Positions 27,384 through 36,371 are shown, counted from the stretch's first letter. The stretch is DNA of 64,000 nt from DASWTL01 sp035575925 (GCA_035575925.1 DATLXK010000052.1:16306-80305); one strand, 5' to 3'. The notes: generated from the sequence alone by a model not told the origin. Numbers and translations are program-made.

Positions 27384-27798
27384 AATTAACCGGAAGATTA
27401 GCGGGGCACTTTGTTGAAATGAAGAGCTTTTTGATCAAAATTACAAATTTAATCTTAACGCAAGTTTTCTTACAGCTTTTTACACAGGATAAAAGAGACA
27501 TATTATGGAAGACAAGTAGACTTTAATAAAATAAATTTCTAACCCTGTATTTTACAGCTGCAGATGTTACCTATTGACCCCTCCGTGCCTGCTTACAAAT
27601 CAGAAAAAGTGCTTTAGATATCATCTCAGATTTTGTCTGTTTTTAATTCATTCGATTGGCTACAACGCCCAGCTAATGCAACTTTATGATAACTCAAGTA
27701 TTAATAGTCCGTAAGAAGATAAATTCAGTATTATATTTTTTTCAGTTCTGACTCTATGAGTGAGTTTAAATAATTATCCGTTTACCGGACTCGGAATT
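27384..27798. other. Non-coding spacer between dnaG and the DUF4838 gene
   Basis: About 415 bp with no convincing ORF on either strand. A minus-strand TAAATTTG (27444-27451) could be the dnaG -7 box. No strong repeat, tRNA or terminator was recognised; short AT-rich inverted stretches are within expectation. Confidence 0.5.
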
Positions 27799-30318
27799 TT
27801 AGTGCTGCTTTATTTCAATCAAGCCATTTCTACCTGTTTGAGCCCATCCAAGGATATGCTCATCAAGTGTAAATGAAACGACTTTATTTTTATAATCCCC
27901 TGGCCTTTGAACAACCACTTTCCAGAAACCTCTAGAATCGATATTAGCGGGCGAAAGATATCGGGATGACTGTGAATTTACGGTACTCAACTCACCTGCC
28001 AGTTTTCCATCGGGCGAATAAACTTTAGCCTGTAACCCAAGTCCAAAGCTCATTATAATCCCAAAAGGAACATCCGCTTTATCATTGTAAAAATAAACGG
28101 GCAATTCCGGAGTTTGAAGATCGCTTAACGAAAGGCGGAAACCTTTACCAGAATTTCGGTTAGTTTTGAACGCTTCAATACCATTTTTGATATCGAATTG
28201 AATAACAGCCTGCCTGTTTACAATATCGAAATAATAATAATTTCCCTTTTCTGCGGGGAAGGTGATCTTTTTTCCTTCTTTCATTGCTCCGGCATCGATC
28301 ATTTTACCATCCATGGTATAAACATTATACCTTACAAACTCGGCTACACCATTGAATTTTCTAATATCGACTTCAATATTTCCTCCGCTTGGAGAATAAA
28401 TAAGCACCTGGGAGTCGCCGTTAGGAGCCATAAAAGATTGTGCAGAGGTTTTATCGGACTTTACCTTTGCTTCTGCCACATCATAAAATTTACCCAGTTT
28501 CATCACAAACTCATTATCGATAGCCGGAAGTTCTTTATTTTCGTTTTCAAGCACTAGTTTATCCATATCAGAATCGTTTAAGGCCATTTTATTTTTTTGA
28601 CCCTCCGGAAACAGTTTTTGATTACGCATATTCCATTCCATTACCGAAAAGACAGCACCAAACTGTTGCAGCCGATAATTCTGTTTTTCATCAGCCGATT
28701 TGTTTTTTAGTGCCCGCAGCATCTGCTCTTCTATTTGAGGATAAATCGGCAAATAAATATCTTTCATGTGGGCCGGGGTAAGATTCCATGATTTGTCAGG
28801 ATTTTTTTCGTAAAAAACTTTATAGGCCGAATCGATGATGGAATAGAGCCTGCTGATGTGCGGAGCTGATTTTTCACCATAAGCTTTTACGTAATATTCG
28901 TTTATAATTTGGTGTGCATCAAGTTTGGGGTTCCAGCAAAGTTTGGCTATAGCATAGTTCATTGCTCCGAATACTGGCCAGATCGGCCGCCCGTAAAATC
29001 GTGTGCCCAGGAAGTTATAGGTGTCGAGACGATGGAAAATAAAATTCAAAATATCAGGTGCCGGCGGCTGTATATTCCCGTTGTGCTGCATCAATGCAGT
29101 AGGAAGATCATAATAATACAGCTCTGATCCGCTCTTAACAGCTGCTTTTCCCCACGCATCGATTACGTCTGTCCACGTTTTTTGTGTCGATTTTCTATAT
29201 AACTGAAATCCGTATGCAGGGCTGGCAGCAATCATAAAACCCAAATTTGGCTCCAGGGCAGGTATGCCTTTATTAGGAGGATAAAAATAGTCGGAATAGA
29301 TATAGCCCCCTAGTTTCCGGTCAGGAAATTCTTTGCGGACGATTTTAGCCACATCATTATAAAACTTGAGGACAACGGGGGTTTTAGACAATTTACCGTT
29401 AGGTCCAATCTCTTGAAATGCCTGTGTTTCAGGACTGTTACTCCAGCCCTGTTCGCCGTTCACCCCGTCAGACGGGGAAAGCGAATACCATCTCCGATTG
29501 GGATCCGCCTTAAATTTATTAATTATCACATCAGCATAAGCCTGCACTAATGCCGGGTTGGTAGTTTCCAGTTTATGCCTTTCTGCAGGTGGTTGATGCT
29601 TGCCGTCTATTTTTGCAAAATAATCCGGATGTTTATCGTATAATGAAGCGGGGATCGTTGCTTCCCATGCATGATTATATTCAGGTGCAGTAACTTTTCC
29701 TAATCTTATTCTTTTCTCCCAATCATGCGGTGCGCTACCCGGGCCAAGGAAGGGCAGGTTACGCAGCAGAAGTCCGGGATTATCTATCAGGCTGGTTTGA
29801 ACGACCACTAAATTTTTTGTAGCAGGAATATATTCTCCCATTTCACCTGGCATAAGCCATCGTATCCCTGCAAATTTTTCAAGAAAAGAATAAACTCCGT
29901 TAGCAGTACCCTCACACCTTCCACCCAATTTGTTAAGTTTTCCATCCGGCGTGTCTTCACCAAAAATAAAAAGATTGCTGCCTTTGGTAATAATCTTATA
30001 ACCGTCAGCTTTAATCCCCGAGAAATTCAGTCCCGAAGCTTTAAGGGCAACATTTGCCCCCAAGCTAATGTACCTTCCGGAAGGTATTTTTTCACTCTTT
30101 ACAACAGTTAGTTTTGACCCTGTCTGTTTACTGATATAACCCGATAAGTTCTCAGCGGCTTCCTGAACAGACTTTGTTGCAGCAGGATCAATAAAAATTA
30201 CATAATCAGATTTTCCTCCAGTAACAATTTCCACTTTCTGTGCTAAAGCATTAAAATAGGTTGTTGCATACAAAGCAAACAGCACAACACCAAACCTGTA
30301 CAAAGTATTAAATTTCAT
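27799..30318 (-). CDS. DUF4838 domain-containing protein, probable secreted carbohydrate-active enzyme
   Basis: 839 residues with a signal peptide (MKFNTLYRFGVV..., cleavage near ALAQ). Start 30318 is preferred over 30342, which adds a poor N-terminus. The N-terminal domain (about 30-150) resembles the accessory domain of alpha-glucuronidases and GH20 enzymes (TANGVYSFLEKFAGIRWLMP). The central DUF4838 domain (about 200-480) contains YSLSPSDGVNGEQG and LGGYIYSDYFYPPNKGIPAL. The C-terminus looks like a beta-sandwich. It is transcribed alone, without a susCD pair. The substrate is unknown. Confidence 0.82.
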   Translation of the reverse strand: MKFNTLYRFGVVLFALYATTYFNALAQKVEIVTGGKSDYVIFIDPAATKSVQEAAENLSGYISKQTGSKLTVVKSEKIPSGRYISLGANVALKASGLNFSGIKADGYKIITKGSNLFIFGEDTPDGKLNKLGGRCEGTANGVYSFLEKFAGIRWLMPGEMGEYIPATKNLVVVQTSLIDNPGLLLRNLPFLGPGSAPHDWEKRIRLGKVTAPEYNHAWEATIPASLYDKHPDYFAKIDGKHQPPAERHKLETTNPALVQAYADVIINKFKADPNRRWYSLSPSDGVNGEQGWSNSPETQAFQEIGPNGKLSKTPVVLKFYNDVAKIVRKEFPDRKLGGYIYSDYFYPPNKGIPALEPNLGFMIAASPAYGFQLYRKSTQKTWTDVIDAWGKAAVKSGSELYYYDLPTALMQHNGNIQPPAPDILNFIFHRLDTYNFLGTRFYGRPIWPVFGAMNYAIAKLCWNPKLDAHQIINEYYVKAYGEKSAPHISRLYSIIDSAYKVFYEKNPDKSWNLTPAHMKDIYLPIYPQIEEQMLRALKNKSADEKQNYRLQQFGAVFSVMEWNMRNQKLFPEGQKNKMALNDSDMDKLVLENENKELPAIDNEFVMKLGKFYDVAEAKVKSDKTSAQSFMAPNGDSQVLIYSPSGGNIEVDIRKFNGVAEFVRYNVYTMDGKMIDAGAMKEGKKITFPAEKGNYYYFDIVNRQAVIQFDIKNGIEAFKTNRNSGKGFRLSLSDLQTPELPVYFYNDKADVPFGIIMSFGLGLQAKVYSPDGKLAGELSTVNSQSSRYLSPANIDSRGFWKVVVQRPGDYKNKVVSFTLDEHILGWAQTGRNGLIEIKQH

Positions 30319-30745
30319 ATATACTAACATTTGAATAATCAACTAGAAATCTATTTGAGACAATCCTCATTATCAGAAAATTAGGTTGATCGAATAAATT
30401 GACCCGCAACCAAATTTAAATCTCAAAAATTTCTTAGAATTAGTATTATATTCCGAATTGTGATACTATATTTCAACATGCAATGCATTTTTAACAGAAT
30501 GATATACTGTTGCTATATGATTTTTAGAGCTTCTAATTAAATGCGGTGTAGGCAGATCAGCATGTGCAATATTTTATTCTGACCGGAAAAGATTGGGGAA
30601 TTTACAGGCAAGGGAATTTATTTGAATAGAATTCCTCAGCAGGGGATTTCATTTTTACCTTTAGATGTTAAGTGGATAAACGATGGTGGAAATGACTCTA
30701 TAATTCTCGATAAATTCTTTTCTTTATAAACTGCCAGAAACAACA
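30319..30745. other. Spacer upstream of DUF4838 gene, with a 48-codon open frame that may be a gene remnant
   Basis: No complete gene. On plus, 30583-30729 is open for 48 codons and reads like protein (GKGIYLNRIPQQG, WINDGGNDS, stop TAA) but has no ATG and an in-frame TGA just before it. It may be the tail of a lost gene. The rest is AT-rich and unremarkable. Confidence 0.35.
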
Positions 30746-30769
30746 AAAGCGATCGTTTGTGATCGCTTT
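30746..30769 (-). terminator. Terminator of tRNA-Glu
   Basis: 30746-30754 and 30761-30769 form a 9-bp perfect stem (AAAGCGATC/GATCGCTTT, 6-nt loop). On the minus strand the second arm runs into TTTT, an intrinsic terminator 3 nt past the tRNA. Confidence 0.85.
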
Positions 30770-30771
30770 CG

Positions 30772-30843
30772 TAGCCCGTAGGGGAATCGAACCCCTGTTT
30801 CTAGAATGAAAATCTAACGTCCTAACCCCTAGACGAACGGGCC
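30772..30843 (-). tRNA. tRNA-Glu (anticodon UUC)
   Basis: 72-nt cloverleaf on minus: acceptor GGCCCGT/ACGGGCT, D-arm GTCTAGGGGTTAGGAC, anticodon arm TTAGA-TTTTCAT-TCTAG with anticodon TTC, and T-arm with GGTTCGATTCC. CCA is not encoded; A is the discriminator base. A TAACTTTG box lies upstream and an intrinsic terminator follows. Confidence 0.97.
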
Positions 30844-30871
30844 AATTTTAAAACTATTTTTAATTGGTCTG

Positions 30872-30901
30872 CAAAGTTAGGAAAATAGATAAATTATCAA
30901 A
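30872..30901 (-). promoter_or_regulatory. Predicted promoter of tRNA-Glu (TTTG, 18 nt, TAACTTTG)
   Basis: On minus, -33-like TTTG (30898-30901) and -7 box TAACTTTG (30872-30879) lie 29 nt before the tRNA. The leader after the box begins GCAGACCAATTAAAA, nearly identical to the tRNA-fMet leader (GCAGTCCAATTAAAA). Confidence 0.7.
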
Positions 30902-30921
30902 AAGAATTTTGAGTATGCTGA

Positions 30922-31293
30922 TTAATCAGCGGGCTGAGCTGTTACTTTCTTTACAACTTCCTCAAGCTCATTTATATCAAAAGGTTTGGCAAGGAAAGTT
31001 TCCGCACCGGCTTTTGCAGCTAAGGTTTTAATATCATTATTGGCTGAGAAATAAATTACAGGAATGTATTTGAATTCGGCATGCTCTTTTATTAGTTGGG
31101 TAGCTATAATACCGCCGGTATCAGGTATCCAATTATCCATTAAAATAACGTTTGGTCTCACCTCTTCAAGTGTCTCAATTACAAAATTGCAATGTGTTCG
31201 TGTATGTACTTCCCACCCCTGTTCTTCTAAAATATAGCTGCAAATAGATAGGATATCGGTATCATCATCAAAAATTATTATTCGTTTTGCCAT
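30922..31293 (-). CDS. Single-domain response regulator (receiver only)
   Basis: 123 residues forming only a CheY-like receiver domain. Acidic pocket FDDDTD (residues 8-13), phospho-acceptor Asp in VILMDNWIPDTGG (about residue 52) and conserved Lys in FLAKPFDINELEE (about residue 103). No output domain, so it must act by binding a partner or as a phosphate relay. No kinase gene is adjacent. It lies between tRNA-Glu and the tRNA-fMet locus. Confidence 0.92.
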   Translation of the reverse strand: MAKRIIIFDDDTDILSICSYILEEQGWEVHTRTHCNFVIETLEEVRPNVILMDNWIPDTGGIIATQLIKEHAEFKYIPVIYFSANNDIKTLAAKAGAETFLAKPFDINELEEVVKKVTAQPAD

Positions 31294-31447
31294 TGATTAC
31301 GACTAGTCTTTTAATTAAGAACTGGAATTATAAGGGCAGCACCCGTACTTTTGTCTTGAAATAACGCTTATACTATGCACCCTTCCCAAAAACGTAAACA
31401 TAATTATAACCCACTTGTTTTACAAAACACCCTCTTAAAGTATTATT

Positions 31448-31510
31448 AATAAAAAAAGCGACCTGATATTCAGATCGCTTTAGGTAGCGGGGACCAGACT
31501 CGAACTGATG
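31448..31510. repeat. 63-bp perfect direct repeat, distal copy (pair with 31794-31856)
   Basis: 31448-31510 is identical base for base to 31794-31856 (offset 346 bp). It covers the T-tract and stem of the tRNA terminator plus the tRNA-fMet acceptor 3' strand and T-arm. A further 9-bp match, TATGAGCCC (anticodon region), occurs at 31525-31533 and 31867-31875. Confidence 0.95.
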
Positions 31511-31533
31511 TCCGCCGCGGCGGATATGAGCCC
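31485..31533 (-). pseudogene. Displaced 3' half of tRNA-fMet (pseudo-tRNA)
   Basis: On minus this reads GGGCTCATA (anticodon CAT kept), then a 14-bp perfect palindrome TCCGCCGCGGCGGA (31511-31524) in place of the 10-nt anticodon 3' strand and variable region. The T-arm and acceptor 3' strand follow intact, plus a full copy of the terminator. The 5' half is absent: upstream sequence is the 3' end of the GIY-YIG gene, whose TAG stop overlaps it by one base. It cannot fold into a tRNA. Confidence 0.85.
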
Positions 31534-31787
31534 TAATTGGTCCTTTCTGAAATCAATCTCCAAATAAATTCTCGCCCCTTTCCTGTTTTTAAAACTTTTT
31601 CCCGCCTTAAAGCATCTGCTTTACCCAAATACTCTTCAGTGAAAAGTATCGCCCATGGCCTGAATTTAATTGTATAACCTTTGGTTGCCAGGTGGTTATG
31701 AGATAACAGCCGATCTTGAATATCGGAAGTATAACCTATATATATCTTGTTAAATTTTACAGAATAAAGCACATATACCGTGTACAT
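31533..31787 (-). CDS. GIY-YIG nuclease family protein (UPF0213-like)
   Basis: 84-residue single-domain GIY-YIG nuclease. YTVYVLYSVKFNKIYIGYT carries the paired Tyr and Gly of the motif, the Arg is in DIQDRLLSHN and the metal-binding Glu in RREKVLKTGKG. It starts 10 nt after the terminator of the intact tRNA-fMet and ends exactly where the displaced tRNA 3' half begins. It is a complete, probably active nuclease, and its setting suggests a tRNA-targeting selfish gene (inference). Confidence 0.9.
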   Translation of the reverse strand: MYTVYVLYSVKFNKIYIGYTSDIQDRLLSHNHLATKGYTIKFRPWAILFTEEYLGKADALRREKVLKTGKGREFIWRLISERTN

Positions 31788-31793
31788 TCCTGA

Positions 31794-31903
<110 letters not shown>

Positions 31904-31950
31904 CTATTGACAATTAAATAAGGTTTACACAAGTGGTAGCCTCCTTTTAA

Positions 31951-31989
31951 TTGGACTGCAAAGATATATTTCGTTTCTTTGCAGTCCAA
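31951..31989. promoter_or_regulatory. 14-bp inverted repeat holding divergent promoter elements of tRNA-fMet and era
   Basis: 31951-31964 (TTGGACTGCAAAGA) is the exact reverse complement of 31976-31989, with an 11-bp centre. On minus, TATCTTTG (31959-31966) is a full -7 box with TTTG 20 nt upstream for tRNA-fMet. On plus, TTTCTTTG (31974-31981) is a near match facing era. The symmetry thus places two -7 boxes and two TTTGCAGTCCAA starts back to back. Confidence 0.65.
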
Positions 31990-32010
31990 ATATTTTTGAA
32001 AAAAAATTCC

Positions 32011-32889
32011 ATGTCGCATAAAGCCGGATTTGTTAGTTTGATTGGTAAGCCAAATGTTGGTAAATCAACATTAATGAATTCATTGGTTGGAGAAAAAATT
32101 TCAATCATAACTCCAAAAGCGCAAACTACCAGGCACCGTATCTTAGGGATTGTTAATGAACCTGATTATCAGATAGTGTTTTCAGACACCCCCGGAGTTA
32201 TTAAACCAAACTATGGGCTACAGGAGTCTATGATGGGATTTGTTAGAGAATCTCTTGTAGATGCAGATTTGATATTATTTGTGACAGACATTAATGAACG
32301 GTATGATGAAAGTGATGTGATTGAGCGGCTTCAAAAAACCACATCGCCCATTGCATTAATTATTAACAAGATTGATAAATCAACTGAGGAGTATGTAAAG
32401 GAAAAACTCATTTACTGGCAAAATCTCCTGAATCCTAAAGCCATTTTTGCGGTTTCGGCATTACTTGACCATAATGTTACCGCAGTAATGCAGTTTATTC
32501 TTGATAACCTGCCAGAGCATCCGCCTTATTATGATAAAGATACCTTAACAGACCGATCAGAACGATTCTTTGTATCGGAAATGGTTAGAGAAAAGATCTT
32601 TAAACTATATGAAAAGGAGATTCCGTACAGTACAGAGGTTATTATAACAGCCTTTAAAGAGGAACCTGCCATTACCCGGATAAGTATAGAAATTATTGTA
32701 GAGCGCGATTCTCAGAAAAATATTCTTATTGGCAAGGGTGGGGAAATGATAAAAAAAGTTGGAACATATGCCCGTAAGGATATTGAAGAATTCCTACAGA
32801 AAAAAGTGTTCATGGAAATATTTGTTAAGGTAATTGCCGATTGGCGTAACCGTAAAAATTATTTGAAGAGCTTCGGTTATGAAAACTAA
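32011..32889 (+). CDS. era: GTPase Era
   Basis: 292 residues from ATG 32011 (MSHKAGFVSLIG). The frame is open further upstream but would run into the inverted repeat. G1 GKPNVGKST, G2 TTRHR, G3 DTPG, G4 NKID; C-terminal KH domain with LIGKGGEMIKKVG. Era binds the 3' end of 16S rRNA and checks 30S assembly. It is followed by der after 152 bp containing hairpins. Confidence 0.97.
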   Translation: MSHKAGFVSLIGKPNVGKSTLMNSLVGEKISIITPKAQTTRHRILGIVNEPDYQIVFSDTPGVIKPNYGLQESMMGFVRESLVDADLILFVTDINERYDESDVIERLQKTTSPIALIINKIDKSTEEYVKEKLIYWQNLLNPKAIFAVSALLDHNVTAVMQFILDNLPEHPPYYDKDTLTDRSERFFVSEMVREKIFKLYEKEIPYSTEVIITAFKEEPAITRISIEIIVERDSQKNILIGKGGEMIKKVGTYARKDIEEFLQKKVFMEIFVKVIADWRNRKNYLKSFGYEN

Positions 32890-32918
32890 CAGAATAAAGA
32901 TTACTAAGAGTAAAAATC

Positions 32919-33016
32919 GAAGAAGGAGCTGCGTGATCCTTTCTTCTTATTAATATTTAGCGAACATAAATTAAAGAACAAAGGTTGAAGAGCAGCTCTA
33001 GTAACCTTTGATCTTT
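32919..33016. repeat. Two hairpins in the era-der spacer, one possibly a degenerate heptamer-type inverted repeat
   Basis: 32919-32927 with 32937-32946 form a purine/pyrimidine stem (one bulge), perhaps an era terminator. 32973-32986 (AAAGAACAAAGGTT) pairs with 33003-33016 (one mismatch). That second stem is exactly two 7-bp units per arm, with further weak heptads outward, resembling the arrays elsewhere in the window. The centre contains a small AGAG/CTCT hairpin. Confidence 0.5.
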
Positions 33017-33041
33017 GCCTTAATCCTGCATCCAAATAAAC

Positions 33042-34343
33042 ATGAGTAACATAGTAGCTATAGTAGGACGGCCCAATGTTGGCAAGTCTACATTATATAA
33101 TCGATTAACTGAAAGCCGTAAAGCTATTGTTGATGACCTTAGTGGTGTAACACGCGATCGGCATTACGGAATTGCAGAATGGACCGATAAAAATTTTACG
33201 GTAATAGATACCGGAGGTTATGTAGCACATTCTGAAGATGTGTTTGAAGCTGCTATACGCGAGCAGGTAGTAATTGCTATTGAAGAAGCCTCGGTTATTT
33301 TATTTATGGTTGATGTAACTACTGGCATTACCGATCTGGATGATGATATTGCAAAACTTCTCAGACGTAGTAAGAAGCCTGTGTTTGTTGTGGTAAACAA
33401 AGTGGATAATAACCAGCGTGTAAATGACGCAAATATTTTTTACAGCTTAGGGCTTGGTGAAATTTTTACTGTTTCTTCAATGACAGGATCAGGTACGGGG
33501 GAACTGTTAGATGAGGTAATTAAGCATTTTGACGAAGTAGTTGAAGAGGAAAATAAATTACCTAAATATGCTATAGTAGGAAGGCCGAATGTGGGTAAAT
33601 CGTCCTTAATAAATGCACTTATTGGCAAAGATCGTAACATTGTAACCCCGATAGCAGGCACTACACGGGATTCTATACATATACATTACAATCAATACGG
33701 GCATGAGTTTATGCTTATTGATACTGCCGGTTTACGTAAAAAAACTAAAGTAAAAGAGAATATCGAGTTTTATTCAGTAATGCGTACTATTAAAGCATTA
33801 GAAGAAGCTGATGTTGTTTTACTTATGATTGATGCTATGGAAGGTATTGAATCTCAAGACATTAATATTTTTCACTTAGCGGAGAAGAATAAAAAGGGAG
33901 TGGCAATACTGGTTAACAAATGGGATTTAATTGAAAAAGATACTAAAACTACCAAAGTTTTTGAAGAGAGAATACGCCAAAAAATAGCTCCGTTTTCTGA
34001 CGTACCTATTGTATTTATCTCAGTGACTGAAAAGCAGCGTATTTTTAAGGCTGTGGAAGCTGCTTCTAAGATTTATGAAAATAAATTTAAAAAGATTCCT
34101 ACATCCAAATTGAACGATGTAATGCTTCCCATCATTGAAAATTATCCTCCGCCGGCAACAAAAGGCAAGTACGTTAAAGTAAAATATGTCACTCAAATCA
34201 ACGCGGCATCGCCCATGTTCGCATTTTTTTGCAACCTGCCCCAGTATGTAAAAGAGCCGTACAAGCGATTTATAGAAAATAAACTACGGGAAAATTTTGA
34301 TTTCAGCGGGGTTCCCATACAAATCTACTTCAGACAGAAATAA
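33042..34343 (+). CDS. der: Ribosome biogenesis GTPase Der (EngA)
   Basis: 433 residues with two tandem GTPase domains: first G1 GRPNVGKSTL near residue 9, second G1 GRPNVGKSSL near residue 181. G3 motifs are DTGG and DTAG, and both NKVD and NKWD G4 motifs are present. The C-terminal KH-like domain follows (about 350-433). It acts in 50S ribosome maturation. era and der being neighbours groups two ribosome-assembly GTPases. Confidence 0.97.
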   Translation: MSNIVAIVGRPNVGKSTLYNRLTESRKAIVDDLSGVTRDRHYGIAEWTDKNFTVIDTGGYVAHSEDVFEAAIREQVVIAIEEASVILFMVDVTTGITDLDDDIAKLLRRSKKPVFVVVNKVDNNQRVNDANIFYSLGLGEIFTVSSMTGSGTGELLDEVIKHFDEVVEEENKLPKYAIVGRPNVGKSSLINALIGKDRNIVTPIAGTTRDSIHIHYNQYGHEFMLIDTAGLRKKTKVKENIEFYSVMRTIKALEEADVVLLMIDAMEGIESQDINIFHLAEKNKKGVAILVNKWDLIEKDTKTTKVFEERIRQKIAPFSDVPIVFISVTEKQRIFKAVEAASKIYENKFKKIPTSKLNDVMLPIIENYPPPATKGKYVKVKYVTQINAASPMFAFFCNLPQYVKEPYKRFIENKLRENFDFSGVPIQIYFRQK

Positions 34344-34357
34344 CTAAATTAAATGCC

Positions 34358-34555
34358 ATGAAAAAAGTATTAATAGGCTTTGTTATGAGCCTGGTTATGT
34401 TATCCTGTACCAATAATAGTCGGGTTTCTCAGGAAGAACAGGATTCATCAGCAGCGGCCACTACAGCAGATTCGATGCTTAATGATGCTATTAAAAGCGA
34501 CACCACTGCGGTGGATAAGCTTGCAATAGACACGTCTGGCACAGACAGCTTGTAA
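34358..34555 (+). CDS. Small lipoprotein of unknown function
   Basis: 65 residues: MKKVLIGFVMSLVMLSC is a lipoprotein signal with lipobox VMLSC (Cys17). The rest is low-complexity Ser/Thr/Asp/Ala, probably disordered. It lies 14 nt after der and 2 nt from the convergent protease gene. No family recognised. Confidence 0.7.
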   Translation: MKKVLIGFVMSLVMLSCTNNSRVSQEEQDSSAAATTADSMLNDAIKSDTTAVDKLAIDTSGTDSL

Positions 34556-34557
34556 AG

Positions 34558-36174
34558 CTATTTAGCTAATTGGCTGATAGCCGTTAGCACAGCTTTATCC
34601 TGCGAATTCTCTATGCGATAGAAGCCTTCATCTCCAAAATAATACCGGGCCATTAAGGCCTTTAAATCTTTTCTTATTTGTGGTTGCGATAAGGCAATTT
34701 CTTTCTTTTCGCCTTTAATTGCTTTGGCTTTTACAAAACCGTCAAACTTTTCAAGGTCTTCCATGGAAATAAAATCCGGTGAAAGAAGATCATTTATTGA
34801 TGATGGTTCTACACGCTTTACCAGATACTGATATACAAACTGGTTAATTATTCCCATCGAATAAACTGCCTCGTAATATCCGGTAAACCCCGTAGTATCT
34901 ATAGGTATAAAGATATCAGGCATAATGCCGCCTCCCGCATATACTGCCCTGCCTGATGCGGTTCTATAGCTATTTTTTTTATTGTTTGTAGTAACTGGTG
35001 ATTTTTTGGAATCAGAAGAAACTTTTCCTTTGCTGTTTCGATTATGTACTTCATCGAAATATATCTCATTTCCCTGTTGATACGATTTTTGAATCGAGCG
35101 TCCGGAAGGAGTATAATACCTCGCAATAGTTAAATTTAGTGCCGAACCATCACCGAAATCAAACTGCTCCTGAACCAGGCCCTTTCCAAATGATCCCCTG
35201 CCAATAATTATTCCCCGATCAAGATCCTGTACTGCTCCTGCAACTATTTCACTGGCAGAGGCCGAATTTTCATTGATTAAAATTGCAAGTTTCCCGTTTT
35301 CAAAAGCACCTGTAGCGCTTGCCTGGTAATTTTTTCTTTTTTCATGAGCCCCCTGTGTATAAACAATAAGCTCTTTATCCTTCAGAAAGTGATCAGCCAG
35401 AGTTGTAGCAGCACTTAAATAGCCGCCCCCATTATCCCTCAAATCCAGAATCAAATTCTTTAATCCCTTTTTTTGAAGATTTACCAATGCACTCGTAAAA
35501 TCTTTGGCTGTGTTGCTCCCAAACCTATCAATTTTAATATATCCGGTGGTGCTATTAACTAAATACGAAGCCTGAATACTGCTTACACTTATTCTATCGC
35601 GTTCAATTTTCAGCTTTTTAAAAGTCCTGCCTCCTTCATTTTTAACCAAAAGATCCACGAAAGTTCCCTTTTTACCACGTATAGCACTAACCACCTGTTT
35701 CCCGGTTATACCAATGTTAATTACCGGCTTATCATTTATTTTAATAATCTGATCGCCGCGTTTTAAACCCGCTTTATGAGCCGGCCCTTCCACATTTACT
35801 GAAGCTATGGTAAGCGTGTCATTTAATAAATAATATTCAATCCCAATACCATAAAAGTTTCCTTCCAAATCTTCATTAAGTATACTGGCCTCTATGGGTG
35901 GCAAATAGGTTGAATGAGGATCGAGATGGGTCAATATCTCATCAATGGTTATTTCCTTTAATGAATCGGGGTCAATTTCATCAACATAATTATTATCAAT
36001 CAACTTTAATATAGTGGTAAGTTTTTCAGCCCTTCCGTTTAGAAAGGGAAGAAAGCTGCCGTTTTTTTTGTTCTGATCTTCTGCTGCAAATTTAGGCCCC
36101 AGAAACATACCTACAATGAATACAGCTGTGTAACTGGCTGCAATTATGATATTCTTTTTAGTTGATGACTTCAT
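34558..36174 (-). CDS. S41 family C-terminal processing peptidase (CtpA/Prc-like)
   Basis: 538 residues with an N-terminal signal anchor (about 8-28). A PDZ domain (about 85-165) is followed by the S41 catalytic domain: GYIKIDRFGSNTAKDF, LILDLRDNGGGYLSAATTLA, then NENSASASEIVAGAVQD with the nucleophilic Ser and GRGSFGKGLVQEQ with the general-base Lys. It should cut periplasmic proteins at their C-termini. The C-terminal 100 residues are of the Bacteroidetes type. Confidence 0.94.
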   Translation of the reverse strand: MKSSTKKNIIIAASYTAVFIVGMFLGPKFAAEDQNKKNGSFLPFLNGRAEKLTTILKLIDNNYVDEIDPDSLKEITIDEILTHLDPHSTYLPPIEASILNEDLEGNFYGIGIEYYLLNDTLTIASVNVEGPAHKAGLKRGDQIIKINDKPVINIGITGKQVVSAIRGKKGTFVDLLVKNEGGRTFKKLKIERDRISVSSIQASYLVNSTTGYIKIDRFGSNTAKDFTSALVNLQKKGLKNLILDLRDNGGGYLSAATTLADHFLKDKELIVYTQGAHEKRKNYQASATGAFENGKLAILINENSASASEIVAGAVQDLDRGIIIGRGSFGKGLVQEQFDFGDGSALNLTIARYYTPSGRSIQKSYQQGNEIYFDEVHNRNSKGKVSSDSKKSPVTTNNKKNSYRTASGRAVYAGGGIMPDIFIPIDTTGFTGYYEAVYSMGIINQFVYQYLVKRVEPSSINDLLSPDFISMEDLEKFDGFVKAKAIKGEKKEIALSQPQIRKDLKALMARYYFGDEGFYRIENSQDKAVLTAISQLAK

Positions 36175-36359
36175 TAGTTTTTTCGCCGCTGCTAAAATAA
36201 CTATTGCTTACTATGTTTATAGAGTTATTAGCATGGTTTTGAGATAAAGGCGTGCATATTGTTACTAAATGTGCCAATATATGTGATAACAGACCTAATA
36301 ATTATTTATTATTGGCAATAATTTTTCACTTTAAAGATAGGATTGCGAATTTTACGTTT

Positions 36360-36367
36360 TAATTTTG
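36360..36367 (+). promoter_or_regulatory. Predicted -7 box (TAATTTTG) of murQ
   Basis: Exact TAnnTTTG match ending 4 nt before the murQ ATG (36372). Transcription would start at or beside the start codon, so the mRNA is probably leaderless. Confidence 0.6.
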
Positions 36368-36371
36368 CTAC

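Noticed and set aside
27384..27798. Origin or small RNA in the dnaG upstream gap
   Set aside because: No DnaA-box cluster or strong structure was seen.
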